Below are positions 15,322 through 23,092 of a DNA stretch of 33,380 nucleotides, piece after piece. Source of the DNA: Devosia equisanguinis (GTDB lineage: Bacteria > Pseudomonadota > Alphaproteobacteria > Rhizobiales > Hyphomicrobiaceae). The notes under the pieces were generated by a model. The model was not told the DNA's origin and searched no databases. It was given only the letters and a program-made list of their open reading frames with translations. Position 1 is the stretch's first letter, and each line of letters begins with the position of its first letter. Both the position numbers and the translations under genes were made by a program. The stretch spans positions 1 through 33,380 of the forward strand of contig CAMAYR010000029.1 in assembly GCA_945862355.1 (NCBI GenBank). Direction: 5' to 3'.

Positions 15322-16569
15322 TCAGCGAGGTTTGCGCCGCACGGGGATGTCGACGGCGAAGCCTGCATTTCTCAGGCGCCCGATCGTTTCGTCCAGGTGG
15401 GCGCGGTCTCGCGTTTCAACGACGAGGCGCGCGGAGGCCGCCTTGGCCGGCGTATCGGTGAAGACACGCTGGTGCACGACCTCGATGACATTGGCGCCGG
15501 CGTCGGCCAGCACGGCGGTCAAGCGTGCGAGCTGGCCAGGGCGGTCGGGTAGATCGACCTCCAACTCCGACAGGCGGCCTTCGCGCGCCAGCTCACGTGT
15601 CAGAACGCTGGCGAGCAAGCGCGTGTCTATGTTGCCACCGCAGAGCACGAGGCCGACGTTCTTGCCGCGAAAGCGCGCGGGATGCTGGAACATGGCGGCA
15701 AGACCGGCAGCGCCTGCGCCTTCCACAACGGTTTTCTCGATCTCGATCAGAAGCGTTATGGCGTTCTCGAGCTCGACCTCGCTGACGAGAAGGATCTCGG
15801 ACACCAGCGCGCGAACGACAGGCTCGGTCAAAGTACCCGGCGCCTTCACGGCGATGCCTTCGGCGAGCGTATCGCCGCGGCAGGGGCGATGGCCGCCGTC
15901 GATCCTGTTGAGCATCGAGGGAAATAGCTCGGCCTCCACGCCCACGATCTCGATGTCGGGCTTGATCGCCTTGGCCGCCACGGCCATGCCAGAAACGATG
16001 CCGCCGCCGCCGATCGGCACGACGAGAACGTCGAGCTGCGGCACGGCGCGGAGCATTTCCAGCGCGATCGTGCCCTGGCCCGCCATGATCAACGGATCGT
16101 CGTAGGGATGGATGAAGGTGTGGCCTTTGTCCGTCGCGCGCTGACGGGCGAAGGCTGCCGAATCCTCCAGCGTGGCACCGGTGACGATCACTTCAGCGCC
16201 GTGCGCGCGCGTGTTCTCGACTTTCACCGTCGGGGTGCCTTCGGGCATTACGATGGTGGCTGCAATCCCAAGGCGACGCGCATGGTAGGCAACGCCCTGC
16301 GCATGATTGCCGGCGGACATGGCGATCACGCCGGCGGCTCGCTCCCGCGGCGTGAGCGAGGACAGCTTGTTCAACGCACCACGCTCTTTGAAAGAGGCGG
16401 TGAACTGGAGGTTCTCGAACTTCAACCAAACCTCTGCGCCAAGCATCGACGACAGCGTGCGGCTATGGTCGCAGTCGGTGTCGAGAACGGCACCGGCGAT
16501 GACGTCGGCGGCTCGCTCGACGTCGGCAATCGTGATCGGCAGAGCCGTTGCGGTAGCCTCATCGGGCAA
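15322..16569 (-). CDS. ilvA: Threonine ammonia-lyase with C-terminal ACT domain
   Basis: A 415-residue PLP enzyme that deaminates L-threonine (and serine) to 2-oxobutyrate. The Schiff-base lysine is K61 in SFKERGALNKL. The substrate-binding loop MSAGNHAQGVA, the phosphate-binding GGGGIVSGMA near 190 and CGGNID are present. A single ACT-like domain follows from about residue 335 (LEVDLPDRPGQLARLTAVLA). This matches the shorter TIGR01127-type enzyme rather than the long biosynthetic IlvA. The start is TTG at 16569: it has GGGAG eight bases upstream, and the next in-frame Met is residue 42, inside the fold. Downstream of the maleylacetate reductase on the same strand, with a gap of about 170 bases. 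Confidence 0.93.
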   Translation of the reverse strand: MPDEATATALPITIADVERAADVIAGAVLDTDCDHSRTLSSMLGAEVWLKFENLQFTASFKERGALNKLSSLTPRERAAGVIAMSAGNHAQGVAYHARRLGIAATIVMPEGTPTVKVENTRAHGAEVIVTGATLEDSAAFARQRATDKGHTFIHPYDDPLIMAGQGTIALEMLRAVPQLDVLVVPIGGGGIVSGMAVAAKAIKPDIEIVGVEAELFPSMLNRIDGGHRPCRGDTLAEGIAVKAPGTLTEPVVRALVSEILLVSEVELENAITLLIEIEKTVVEGAGAAGLAAMFQHPARFRGKNVGLVLCGGNIDTRLLASVLTRELAREGRLSELEVDLPDRPGQLARLTAVLADAGANVIEVVHQRVFTDTPAKAASARLVVETRDRAHLDETIGRLRNAGFAVDIPVRRKPR

Positions 16570-16738
16570 GACACGTCTCCCAGGCCGGCGATCCGCTGCC
16601 GGCCGATCAGTGTGGATAGCTCACGGCCGCCGCGGCCTCAATTACAGATTCCCCGAGATACCGCAGTTGCGCCTTTGCTCGACCGACAGCAAGCGCCAAC
16701 CCAGCGCTGAGGAAACCAGCCCTGCGTGGCTGCCCGGC

Positions 16739-17800
16739 TCACGCGCCGGGCCGGCGTCCGTGAAAAGCGTTGCCAATCAGATGCCGGATGCTTTCGCGAT
16801 CGATCGGGCGCGGGTTCCAGTAGGGGCTCTTCACGGCAAGGTCGGCTGCCTTGTCGATCGCCTCCGCCTTCATGCCGAGTTGGCTGAGCGATGTCGGGGC
16901 GCCGAGCCGCTGCGACAGCTCGAACAATCCCTGGGCGGCGTCGCTCGCGCCAAGCGCGGCTGCGATCCTGCGCATGGCCTCTGGTGCAGCCGCAGCGTTG
17001 AACTCGGTCGCGTGCGGGATGACGACTGTGTGGACCTCGGCGTGGGGAAGGTCGAAGGAGCCACCCAGCGTGTGGCAGAGCTTGTGATGCAGCGCCATGC
17101 CGACTGCGTTGAGGCAGGTGCCGCACAGCCACGCGCCGTAGAGCGCATCGGTGCGCGCATCGACATTCTGCGGATCGGCGACGATCACCGGCAATGCGCG
17201 GGCGAGCGCGCGAATGCCTTCGTCGGCCATCAAGGATGTCACCGGGTTCTGGTCCTGGGCATAGAGCGCCTCGACCGCGTGTGCGATGGCGTTCATGCCG
17301 GAGGTCGCGGTGAGCATGGGGGGCAGCGTCATGTTGAGGTCGACGTCGTAGACGATGACCTCGGGCAGCACCTTCAGCGTCCGTTGCGTGACCTTCACGC
17401 CGTCCTTCGTCTCACCGATGATGGCGGTCGCCTCGGAGCCGGCGTAGGTGGTCGGGATGACGATCTGGGGCAAGTCGGTGCGCAACGCGATAGCTTTGCC
17501 CAGCCCGGTCGTGGAGCCGCCACCGAGGGCAACCGTGCAGTCGGCCTGCACTTCGCGCGCCAGCGCCACGGCGCGCTCCGTCACATCTGTCGGCGTGTGC
17601 ATGGTGGCGTCGTGGAAGGTGCCGGCTGCGAGCGCGCCTAGACGCCGGGCGAGATCGGTCGCTTCCGACTTCTGTTGCGGCGTCGACAGCACGAGCGCTC
17701 TACCGCAGCCGAGCCGGCGCACCTCTCCGGCGACGTGGTCGATGGTGCCGCGGCCGAAGATCACGCGAACGGGATCGGAGGTATAGGCAAAGGGCTTCAT
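16739..17800 (-). CDS. Maleylacetate reductase
   Basis: A 353-residue member of the iron-alcohol-dehydrogenase superfamily. It reduces maleylacetate to 3-oxoadipate with NAD(P)H, a late step in breakdown of chlorocatechol, hydroxyquinol or resorcinol-type aromatics. The sequence shows VIFGRGT, the cofactor loop GGGSTTGLGKAIA (93-105), IPTTYAGSEAT, SGMNAIAHAVEALYA (167-181) and HHKLCHTLGGSFDLPHAEVH. Asn at 170 stands where metal-dependent relatives have Asp, as is usual in maleylacetate reductases. The ATG at 17800 has GAGG nearby and fits the MKPF start. No ring-cleavage dioxygenase or other 3-oxoadipate gene is in view. The EamA transporter gene ends 80 bases upstream. Confidence 0.9.
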   Translation of the reverse strand: MKPFAYTSDPVRVIFGRGTIDHVAGEVRRLGCGRALVLSTPQQKSEATDLARRLGALAAGTFHDATMHTPTDVTERAVALAREVQADCTVALGGGSTTGLGKAIALRTDLPQIVIPTTYAGSEATAIIGETKDGVKVTQRTLKVLPEVIVYDVDLNMTLPPMLTATSGMNAIAHAVEALYAQDQNPVTSLMADEGIRALARALPVIVADPQNVDARTDALYGAWLCGTCLNAVGMALHHKLCHTLGGSFDLPHAEVHTVVIPHATEFNAAAAPEAMRRIAAALGASDAAQGLFELSQRLGAPTSLSQLGMKAEAIDKAADLAVKSPYWNPRPIDRESIRHLIGNAFHGRRPGA

Positions 17801-17880
17801 CCTCGATCGTCTCCCTCGATGTGCCGCGCGCATTCTTCGGTGTCGGCCGCCCCACCAGATTGACCACTGGCAACCTCGGG

Positions 17881-18831
17881 TCAACCGGGTGGACGGGGTG
17901 CATCCGCGACCCGGCGGCGCTCGGCGGTCTCGCTCTGGGTAATGTAGAAGGCGGCGGCGAAGATGATGATCGAACCGACCCAGGTCCAGATGTCGGTCGG
18001 CTCGTTGAAGAAGTAGAGCCCGATCAGAACCGCGAACGGCAGTCGCGCGAAGTCGAAGGTCGCCACCAGCGAGGCGTCGGCGTAGTTGAAGGCGCGCGTC
18101 ATCGCGACGTGGCCAAGGCAGGCGCAAGCTCCCATGCCCGCCAGGTAAGGCCAGATATGGGGCGGCGGCCAAGCCCACACGAACAGCGCCGGAACGAGAG
18201 AGGCGGGGATCAACAGCCCGTTGGTGATGAAGACGATTTTGTCGGCATCGTCGGTTGCTGTGAGCCGCTTGATCAGCGGACCGCCGATGCCGATCGCCAT
18301 CGCCGCGACGAGCGCCAGGATCTGGCCGAGACCGAACGTCGGCGCCAGTGGCCGCAGAATGATGAATGCGCCGATCATGCCGACCGCCAGCGCCACCCAG
18401 CGCTGCAGCGGCACGCGCTCGCGCAAATAGAAAATCGCGAATCCCGTTGCGAACAGTGGAGCGAGAAAGCTCGTCGCCTGGAGTTCCGACAGCGGGATCA
18501 TGGTCATCGCCGGGAACCAGCACAACATAGAGACGAGCATTACCGCGACGCGAATGCCGTACAGCGACAGATTGGCCGAGCGCATGTGCGCGGGCCCTCG
18601 AATATAGAGCAAGGGGGTCAGGCACAGGAAGCAGAACACGTTGCGGTAGAAGGCGATGAGGAGCGGATCGACGCCCTGCTGGGCAACGTACTTTGCAACG
18701 CCCGAGAGGCCGGACAGTCCAGCGACGCCGAGCGTCATCCACAGAAGGGCCGCGATCGGATCGTTGCGCGTGCCGGGGATGCCACTGACGCGGAACAGCT
18801 CCTTGATGCGTGACACGTTAAGGCGCGACAT
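17881..18831 (-). CDS. DMT-superfamily (EamA) transporter
   Basis: A 316-residue inner-membrane protein with about ten hydrophobic helices in two EamA repeats. The first repeat includes AALLWMTLGVAGLSGLSGVA and LIAFYRNVFCFLCLTPLL. The second includes GHVAMTRAFNYADASLVATF and the typical ending LIGLYFFNEPTDIWTWVGS. Members export or import metabolites such as amino acids and nucleosides; the substrate cannot be told. The ATG at 18831 (MSRLNVSR) is chosen; a GTG at 18855 would add eight residues. It is co-directional with the maleylacetate reductase gene and may share its transcript. The C-terminal 20 residues are polar (QSETAERRRVADAPRPPG). Confidence 0.88.
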   Translation of the reverse strand: MSRLNVSRIKELFRVSGIPGTRNDPIAALLWMTLGVAGLSGLSGVAKYVAQQGVDPLLIAFYRNVFCFLCLTPLLYIRGPAHMRSANLSLYGIRVAVMLVSMLCWFPAMTMIPLSELQATSFLAPLFATGFAIFYLRERVPLQRWVALAVGMIGAFIILRPLAPTFGLGQILALVAAMAIGIGGPLIKRLTATDDADKIVFITNGLLIPASLVPALFVWAWPPPHIWPYLAGMGACACLGHVAMTRAFNYADASLVATFDFARLPFAVLIGLYFFNEPTDIWTWVGSIIIFAAAFYITQSETAERRRVADAPRPPG

Positions 18832-19114
18832 GCCGCCATTTCCGGGTGCTTCCACGCGTTGATCCCCTGCAAATGCGCGGCTAGTCGAGCCTCGCGTAAG
18901 GTGCGGCGCAGCCCCGATCTGACCTGTCTAGACCAGAACGCGCGCGGACAGAAGGCGGGTGAGAAGCCGCCTTGCGCGTTGCCGATGCCACCACTTAACG
19001 CCACCGATCGGAAACCAAGCAGTGGCGTCGCTCTGTCACCGCGGTCGCCGATCGGTTAAAGTACCTTCGATTTCCGGAGCATTGCCGCGGCGCGTGGCCA
19101 TGGGATCGACCGCC

Positions 19115-20047
19115 ATGAGAAAATTCAGTGCGATCTACTCGGTGATCGGCGCAGTCGGTATGCTCGGGGCCAACTCGGCGGCTCCCGTCAGCGCGCAGGC
19201 ACCAACCCTCACCCAGAAAATGAACGCCTACGTCGGTTGCATCAACCGACTTTCGGCGCGCTCCTATGACTCGCGCGCCCGCTACTTCAGCTGGGTCGGC
19301 AAGAACGGGCCGACCGGCAAGGAGCGGATCATCTACGGTACATACACGACCTACGACACTTCCGATTGTCGGCGGAACGTGGAGAAGGCCAATGCGCTCG
19401 AGCCGCGCGAGGCGGCGCTCGAAGGCGCAGCATCCGCCTATGTCGAGGCCGTCACAACGCTAGAGCCGCTGCTGAAAGAAGCCGACGACTACTACAAGCA
19501 GCAAGACTACAAGGACGACAAGATGGCCAAGGGTCGGGCGCTTCACCCCCGACTGGTGGCGGCATGGGATGCGTTCGCCAGCGCGGACAAGATGCTTCGC
19601 GCGGGCATCGACGTTATCCAGGACAAGCGTGCGGTGGAGCGGCTGGCCGAGATCGAGCGCAGCGAAGGCCGCCAGGCGCGCTTTCACGTCGAGGCGCTGA
19701 TGATCGGCGCGAAGCAGGTGTTCCGTGCGCAAAGCGCCGATCCTCCCGATGCCGCCCGGATCACCGCAGCGCTTGCCGAGTACGAGGGCATGGTCAAGGC
19801 GACGGAGGCCTATGCGGAAACCAACAAGGGCTCGAAGATCTCATCGGGCTTAGTGAGCTCTGCCAAGTCTTTCCTCGTCACCGCGAAGCTCCTTATGCGG
19901 CGCGTCAGGGACAAGGTGCCCTACAGCCAAGGTGATCGCATGATGCTCAACTCCGGCGGCGGGTGGATGGTCGAGGGTTCGCCGCCGCGCCTGACTCGCG
20001 ACTACAATCAGCTCGTCGACGCCTACAATCGCGGTTCACGTCTCTGA
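19115..20047 (+). CDS. DUF3829-family exported protein
   Basis: A 310-residue protein with an N-terminal signal peptide (MRKFSAIYSVIGAVGMLGAN, cleavage near SAQA at about 26-29). It is then mostly helical, with KMNAYVGCINRLSARSYDSR, a Glu/Ala/Lys-rich middle, and an end LTRDYNQLVDAYNRGSRL typical of DUF3829 (YiiG-like) proteins. No lipobox Cys is present, so it is probably soluble periplasmic rather than lipid-anchored. Function is unknown. The start at 19115 gives the cleanest signal peptide; an ATG at 19100 in the same frame adds five residues. No strong ribosome site is seen for either. It is convergent with the ABC transporter gene, 16 bases apart. Confidence 0.8.
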   Translation: MRKFSAIYSVIGAVGMLGANSAAPVSAQAPTLTQKMNAYVGCINRLSARSYDSRARYFSWVGKNGPTGKERIIYGTYTTYDTSDCRRNVEKANALEPREAALEGAASAYVEAVTTLEPLLKEADDYYKQQDYKDDKMAKGRALHPRLVAAWDAFASADKMLRAGIDVIQDKRAVERLAEIERSEGRQARFHVEALMIGAKQVFRAQSADPPDAARITAALAEYEGMVKATEAYAETNKGSKISSGLVSSAKSFLVTAKLLMRRVRDKVPYSQGDRMMLNSGGGWMVEGSPPRLTRDYNQLVDAYNRGSRL

Positions 20048-20063
20048 GTACGACGGACGAGGC

Positions 20064-21917
20064 CTACTCGGCCGCCTCCGCTACCAGGAAGCCGCCGGAC
20101 TGGCGCTGCCAGAGGTCGGCATAGACGCCGCCGAGCGCCAGAAGCTCGGCATGGCTGCCCTGCTCGACGATCGCCCCCTTGTCCATGATGACGAGGCGGT
20201 CCATCGCCGCGATGGTAGAGAGGCGATGGGCGATGGCGATCACCGTCTTGCCCTGCATCAGATTGACGAGTTGCTCCTGGATCGCGGCCTCGACCTCGCT
20301 GTCGAGCGCGCTCGTCGCCTCGTCGAGCAGCAGGATCGGCGCATCCTTCAAGAGCACGCGGGCAATCGCGATGCGCTGGCGCTGGCCGCCCGACAGCTTC
20401 ACGCCACGCTCGCCGACATGGGCGTCGTAGCCCTTGCGGCCGCGAAGGTCCTCGAGGTCGGCGATGAACTCGTCGGCCTGCGCGCGCTTGGCCATCGCGA
20501 GCATCGTCGTCTCCGGCGCGTCCGGCTTGCCATAGAGAATGTTGTCGCGGATGGAGCGATGCAGCAGGGAAGTATCCTGCGTGACCATGCCGATCTCGGC
20601 CCTGAGGCTCTCCTGCGTGACCTTCGAGATGTCTTGTCCGTCGATCAGGATGCGGCCCTTCTCGAGGTCGTAGAAGCGCAACAGCAGGCTCACGAGCGTC
20701 GACTTGCCAGCACCGGAGCGACCGACCACACCGACCTTCTCGCCGGGCTTTATGTCGAGCGACAGGTTCTCGATGATGCCGCCTGCGGCCTTGCCGTAAT
20801 GGAAGCCGACGCCCTCGAAGCGAATTTCGCCGTGCGTCACGGCAAGCGGCTTGGCCTCGGGCGCATCGAGCACGGCGTTTGGCCTGGCGATCGTCTCCAT
20901 GCCCTCCTGCACCGTGCCGATGTTCTCGAAGATGCCGGCGACCGTCCACAGGATCCAGCCCGACATCGCCATCAGGCGAATGACGATCGTGGTCGTCAGC
21001 GCCACGGCGCCGATCGTCACCGAACCCACGGACCAAAGGTGAATCGCAAGCCCCGTCCCCACCACGAGAAGCAGACCGTTGATGGTGTAGAGCGCAAGCT
21101 CCATCTGCGTGAGATTGCGCTGGCTGCGCTGATACTTGACGAGGTGGTCGTCCATCACCGCGCGGGCAGCGGCATCCTCTCGCGATGCGTGGGCGAAGAG
21201 TTTCACCGTCTGGATATTCGTGTAGCTGTCGATGATCCGGCCGTTCAGCACCGAGCGCGCCTCGGAGGACTGATATGAGAACTCCTTTATGCGGGGCACG
21301 AAGTGCCACAGCACATAGCCATAGAGGAGCAGCCAGCCGATGAGCGGCAGCGTCAGCCGCCAGTCGGCATCGGCGAACAGCAGCAATGCGCCGATCCATT
21401 GCACGGCGGCAAACCACAGCGCCTCGGTGACCTGCACGACGGACTCGCGCAGCGCCGTGCCGGTCTGCATGACCTTCGAGCCGATGCGGCCGGCGAAATC
21501 GTTCTGGAAGAAGCCCAAGCTCTGGCGCAGCACATAGCGATGCGTCTGCCAGCGGATGCGCGTGGTGAAGGTGCCGGCAATGGTCTGCTGCTTCAGAAGA
21601 TCGTGCGCCACAGAGATGACCGGGCGAAGGACGAGCGCGATGAAGCCCCAGAACAGCAGCATACCGGCGTTGTCTGAGACGAATGTCTCTGGCGAGCCGG
21701 CGTCCTTCATCATGTCGACGACACGGCCGACGAACGCATAAAGCGCCAGCTCGATCAGCGAGCCGACGAGACCAACCGCCATCAGCACGGCGAACCAGGG
21801 CCAGACAGGCTTTACGAAGTGCCAGTAGAACGCCCACAGCGTCTCAGGAGGGCGCGGCGGCTCCTCGGAAGTGAACGCGTCGATGCGCGTCTCGAACCAA
21901 TGGAAGATGCGGTTCAC
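20064..21917 (-). CDS. ABC transporter, fused permease and ATPase (exporter half-transporter)
   Basis: A 617-residue half-transporter. The N-terminal ABC-exporter membrane domain has about six helices (roughly residues 40-320). The nucleotide-binding domain has Walker A GRSGAGKST near 396-404, the Q-loop in MVTQDTSLLHRSIRDNI, the signature LSGGQRQR near 505-512, Walker B ILLLDEATSALD and the switch His in AIAHRLST. It would work as a homodimer exporting lipid, peptide or drug-like substrates; the substrate is not predictable. A GTG start at 21917 (VNRIFHWF) is chosen because AGAGGGG lies about five bases upstream; a further GTG at 21938 adds seven residues. The hydroxyacid dehydrogenase gene lies upstream on the same strand, 163 bases away. 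Confidence 0.93.
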   Translation of the reverse strand: MNRIFHWFETRIDAFTSEEPPRPPETLWAFYWHFVKPVWPWFAVLMAVGLVGSLIELALYAFVGRVVDMMKDAGSPETFVSDNAGMLLFWGFIALVLRPVISVAHDLLKQQTIAGTFTTRIRWQTHRYVLRQSLGFFQNDFAGRIGSKVMQTGTALRESVVQVTEALWFAAVQWIGALLLFADADWRLTLPLIGWLLLYGYVLWHFVPRIKEFSYQSSEARSVLNGRIIDSYTNIQTVKLFAHASREDAAARAVMDDHLVKYQRSQRNLTQMELALYTINGLLLVVGTGLAIHLWSVGSVTIGAVALTTTIVIRLMAMSGWILWTVAGIFENIGTVQEGMETIARPNAVLDAPEAKPLAVTHGEIRFEGVGFHYGKAAGGIIENLSLDIKPGEKVGVVGRSGAGKSTLVSLLLRFYDLEKGRILIDGQDISKVTQESLRAEIGMVTQDTSLLHRSIRDNILYGKPDAPETTMLAMAKRAQADEFIADLEDLRGRKGYDAHVGERGVKLSGGQRQRIAIARVLLKDAPILLLDEATSALDSEVEAAIQEQLVNLMQGKTVIAIAHRLSTIAAMDRLVIMDKGAIVEQGSHAELLALGGVYADLWQRQSGGFLVAEAAE

Positions 21918-22008
21918 TCGGGCCCCTCTCGTCCCCACTCCCCGTTCCTACGGCGTGGGTTAGGGTGAGGGGCGGCCGCTTACAGCGACCTGGAGCTTGT
22001 TGCCGCCC

Positions 22009-22044
22009 ATCACCCTGGCAATCACCTTGGCAATCACCCTGGCC
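22009..22044. repeat. Three tandem 12-bp repeats
   Basis: Three near-identical units ATCACCCTGGCA, ATCACCTTGGCA and ATCACCCTGGCC in direct array. They lie in the gap between the ABC transporter start and the dehydrogenase stop, just before the hairpin at 22043-22076. Confidence 0.75.
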
Positions 22045-22076
22045 CTCTCCCCGCGCGGATGTGCGCCAGGAGAGGG
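22043..22076. terminator. Intergenic hairpin, terminator-like or dispersed repeat
   Basis: An 8-bp outer stem CCCTCTCC (22043-22050) / GGAGAGGG (22069-22076) encloses a 5-bp inner stem CGCGC / GTGCG with loop GGAT. It lies five bases past the dehydrogenase stop codon (minus strand). CCCTCTCC...GGAGAGGG hairpins are frequent dispersed intergenic elements in alphaproteobacterial genomes; this may be one of them. Confidence 0.45.
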
Positions 22077-22080
22077 AGAT

Positions 22081-22965
22081 TTACTTCTTGTCTGCGTTGC
22101 TCAAGCGCGCGATCAGGCTCGATGTATCCCAGCGCTCGCCGCCCATGCGCTGGACCTCCGAATAGAACTGGTCGACGAGCGCGGTGAGCGGCAGGCTGGC
22201 GCCGGCGCGCCGTGCCTCGTCGAGGCAGATGCCGAGATCCTTGCGCATCCAGTCGACCGCGAAGCCGAAGTCGAACTTGCCATCCGCCATCGTCTGCCAG
22301 CGGTTCTCCATCTGCCAGGACTGCGCCGCGCCCTTGGAAATCGTCTCCATCACCTTGGGAATATCGAGACCCGATTTCTGCGCGAGGTGAAGTCCTTCCG
22401 CCAGTCCTTGCACTACGCCTGCGATGCAAATCTGGTTCACCATCTTGGCGAGCTGGCCGGCGCCGGGCGGGCCGATCAGGTTCATCATTCGGGCGTAGTT
22501 AGCGATGACGGGTTCCGCCTTCTCGAATGCCGCCGCATCGCCGCCGATCATGACCGTCAACACGCCGTTCTCGGCTCCGGCCTGGCCGCCAGAGACAGGC
22601 GCGTCGAGGAAATCGAAGCCCTTGGCCTTCGCGCTCGCGTGGAGCTCGCGGGCAACGTTGGCGGAGGCGGTCGTGTTGTCGATGAAAACCGCCCCCTTCC
22701 TGACGGTCGAAAACGCGCCGTTCGGGCCGGTCGTCACCTGGCGGAGGTCGTCGTCGTTGCCGACGCAGCAGAACACGAAGTCCGCGCCATCGGCTGCCTC
22801 GGCGGGCGTCGCGACCGCGCGGCCCTTGCCGTGCTTGGCCACCCAGTCGTGCGCCTTAGCCGCGGTTCGGTTGTAGACCACGAGGTCGTGCCCGCCCTTC
22901 TTCAGGATGTGCCCGGCCATGGGGTGGCCCATGACGCCAAGCCCGATCCACGCAACGCTCGCCAT
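22081..22965 (-). CDS. NAD(P)-dependent beta-hydroxyacid dehydrogenase (3-hydroxyisobutyrate dehydrogenase/GarR-like)
   Basis: A 294-residue oxidoreductase of the 3-hydroxyisobutyrate dehydrogenase family. The N-terminal Rossmann motif is IGLGVMGHPMA (7-17), with YNRT at 31-34 after the second strand. The substrate-binding DAPVSGG is at 121-127 and the catalytic K174 lies in GAGQLAKMVNQI, with N177. The C-terminal all-helical dimer domain follows (DFGFAVDWMRKDLGI). Likely substrates are tartronate semialdehyde or 3-hydroxyisobutyrate; sequence alone does not choose. The ATG at 22965 has GGAG six bases upstream, which places the upstream ATG at 22977 inside the ribosome site. It may be co-transcribed with the downstream ABC gene. 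Confidence 0.9.
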   Translation of the reverse strand: MASVAWIGLGVMGHPMAGHILKKGGHDLVVYNRTAAKAHDWVAKHGKGRAVATPAEAADGADFVFCCVGNDDDLRQVTTGPNGAFSTVRKGAVFIDNTTASANVARELHASAKAKGFDFLDAPVSGGQAGAENGVLTVMIGGDAAAFEKAEPVIANYARMMNLIGPPGAGQLAKMVNQICIAGVVQGLAEGLHLAQKSGLDIPKVMETISKGAAQSWQMENRWQTMADGKFDFGFAVDWMRKDLGICLDEARRAGASLPLTALVDQFYSEVQRMGGERWDTSSLIARLSNADKK

Positions 22966-23092
22966 TGTGGTCTCCATTCGTCGAGTGCGAAGGAGCCGCT
23001 ATAGCGCGGCCACGCCGGGCAGGCCAGCCTCGCGGGCGTCGTCCAGGAAGCATGGCGGGCCGAGGACGTGGCCTGCCACGCGCGAAAACGGA

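Noticed and set aside
17803-18742. Upstream extension of the maleylacetate reductase frame to a 667-residue fusion
   Set aside because: The extension is an out-of-frame shadow of the EamA gene; the enzyme begins at its own ATG at 17800.
17821-18813. Plus-strand open frame of 330 codons across the EamA gene
   Set aside because: His/Arg/Glu/Asp/Gln-rich shadow; the minus-strand frame gives ten membrane helices of a known family.
12462-18831. Calling the dehalogenase to EamA stretch a horizontally acquired island
   Set aside because: No integrase, transposase or tRNA border, and GC-rich codon use looks like that of the neighbours.
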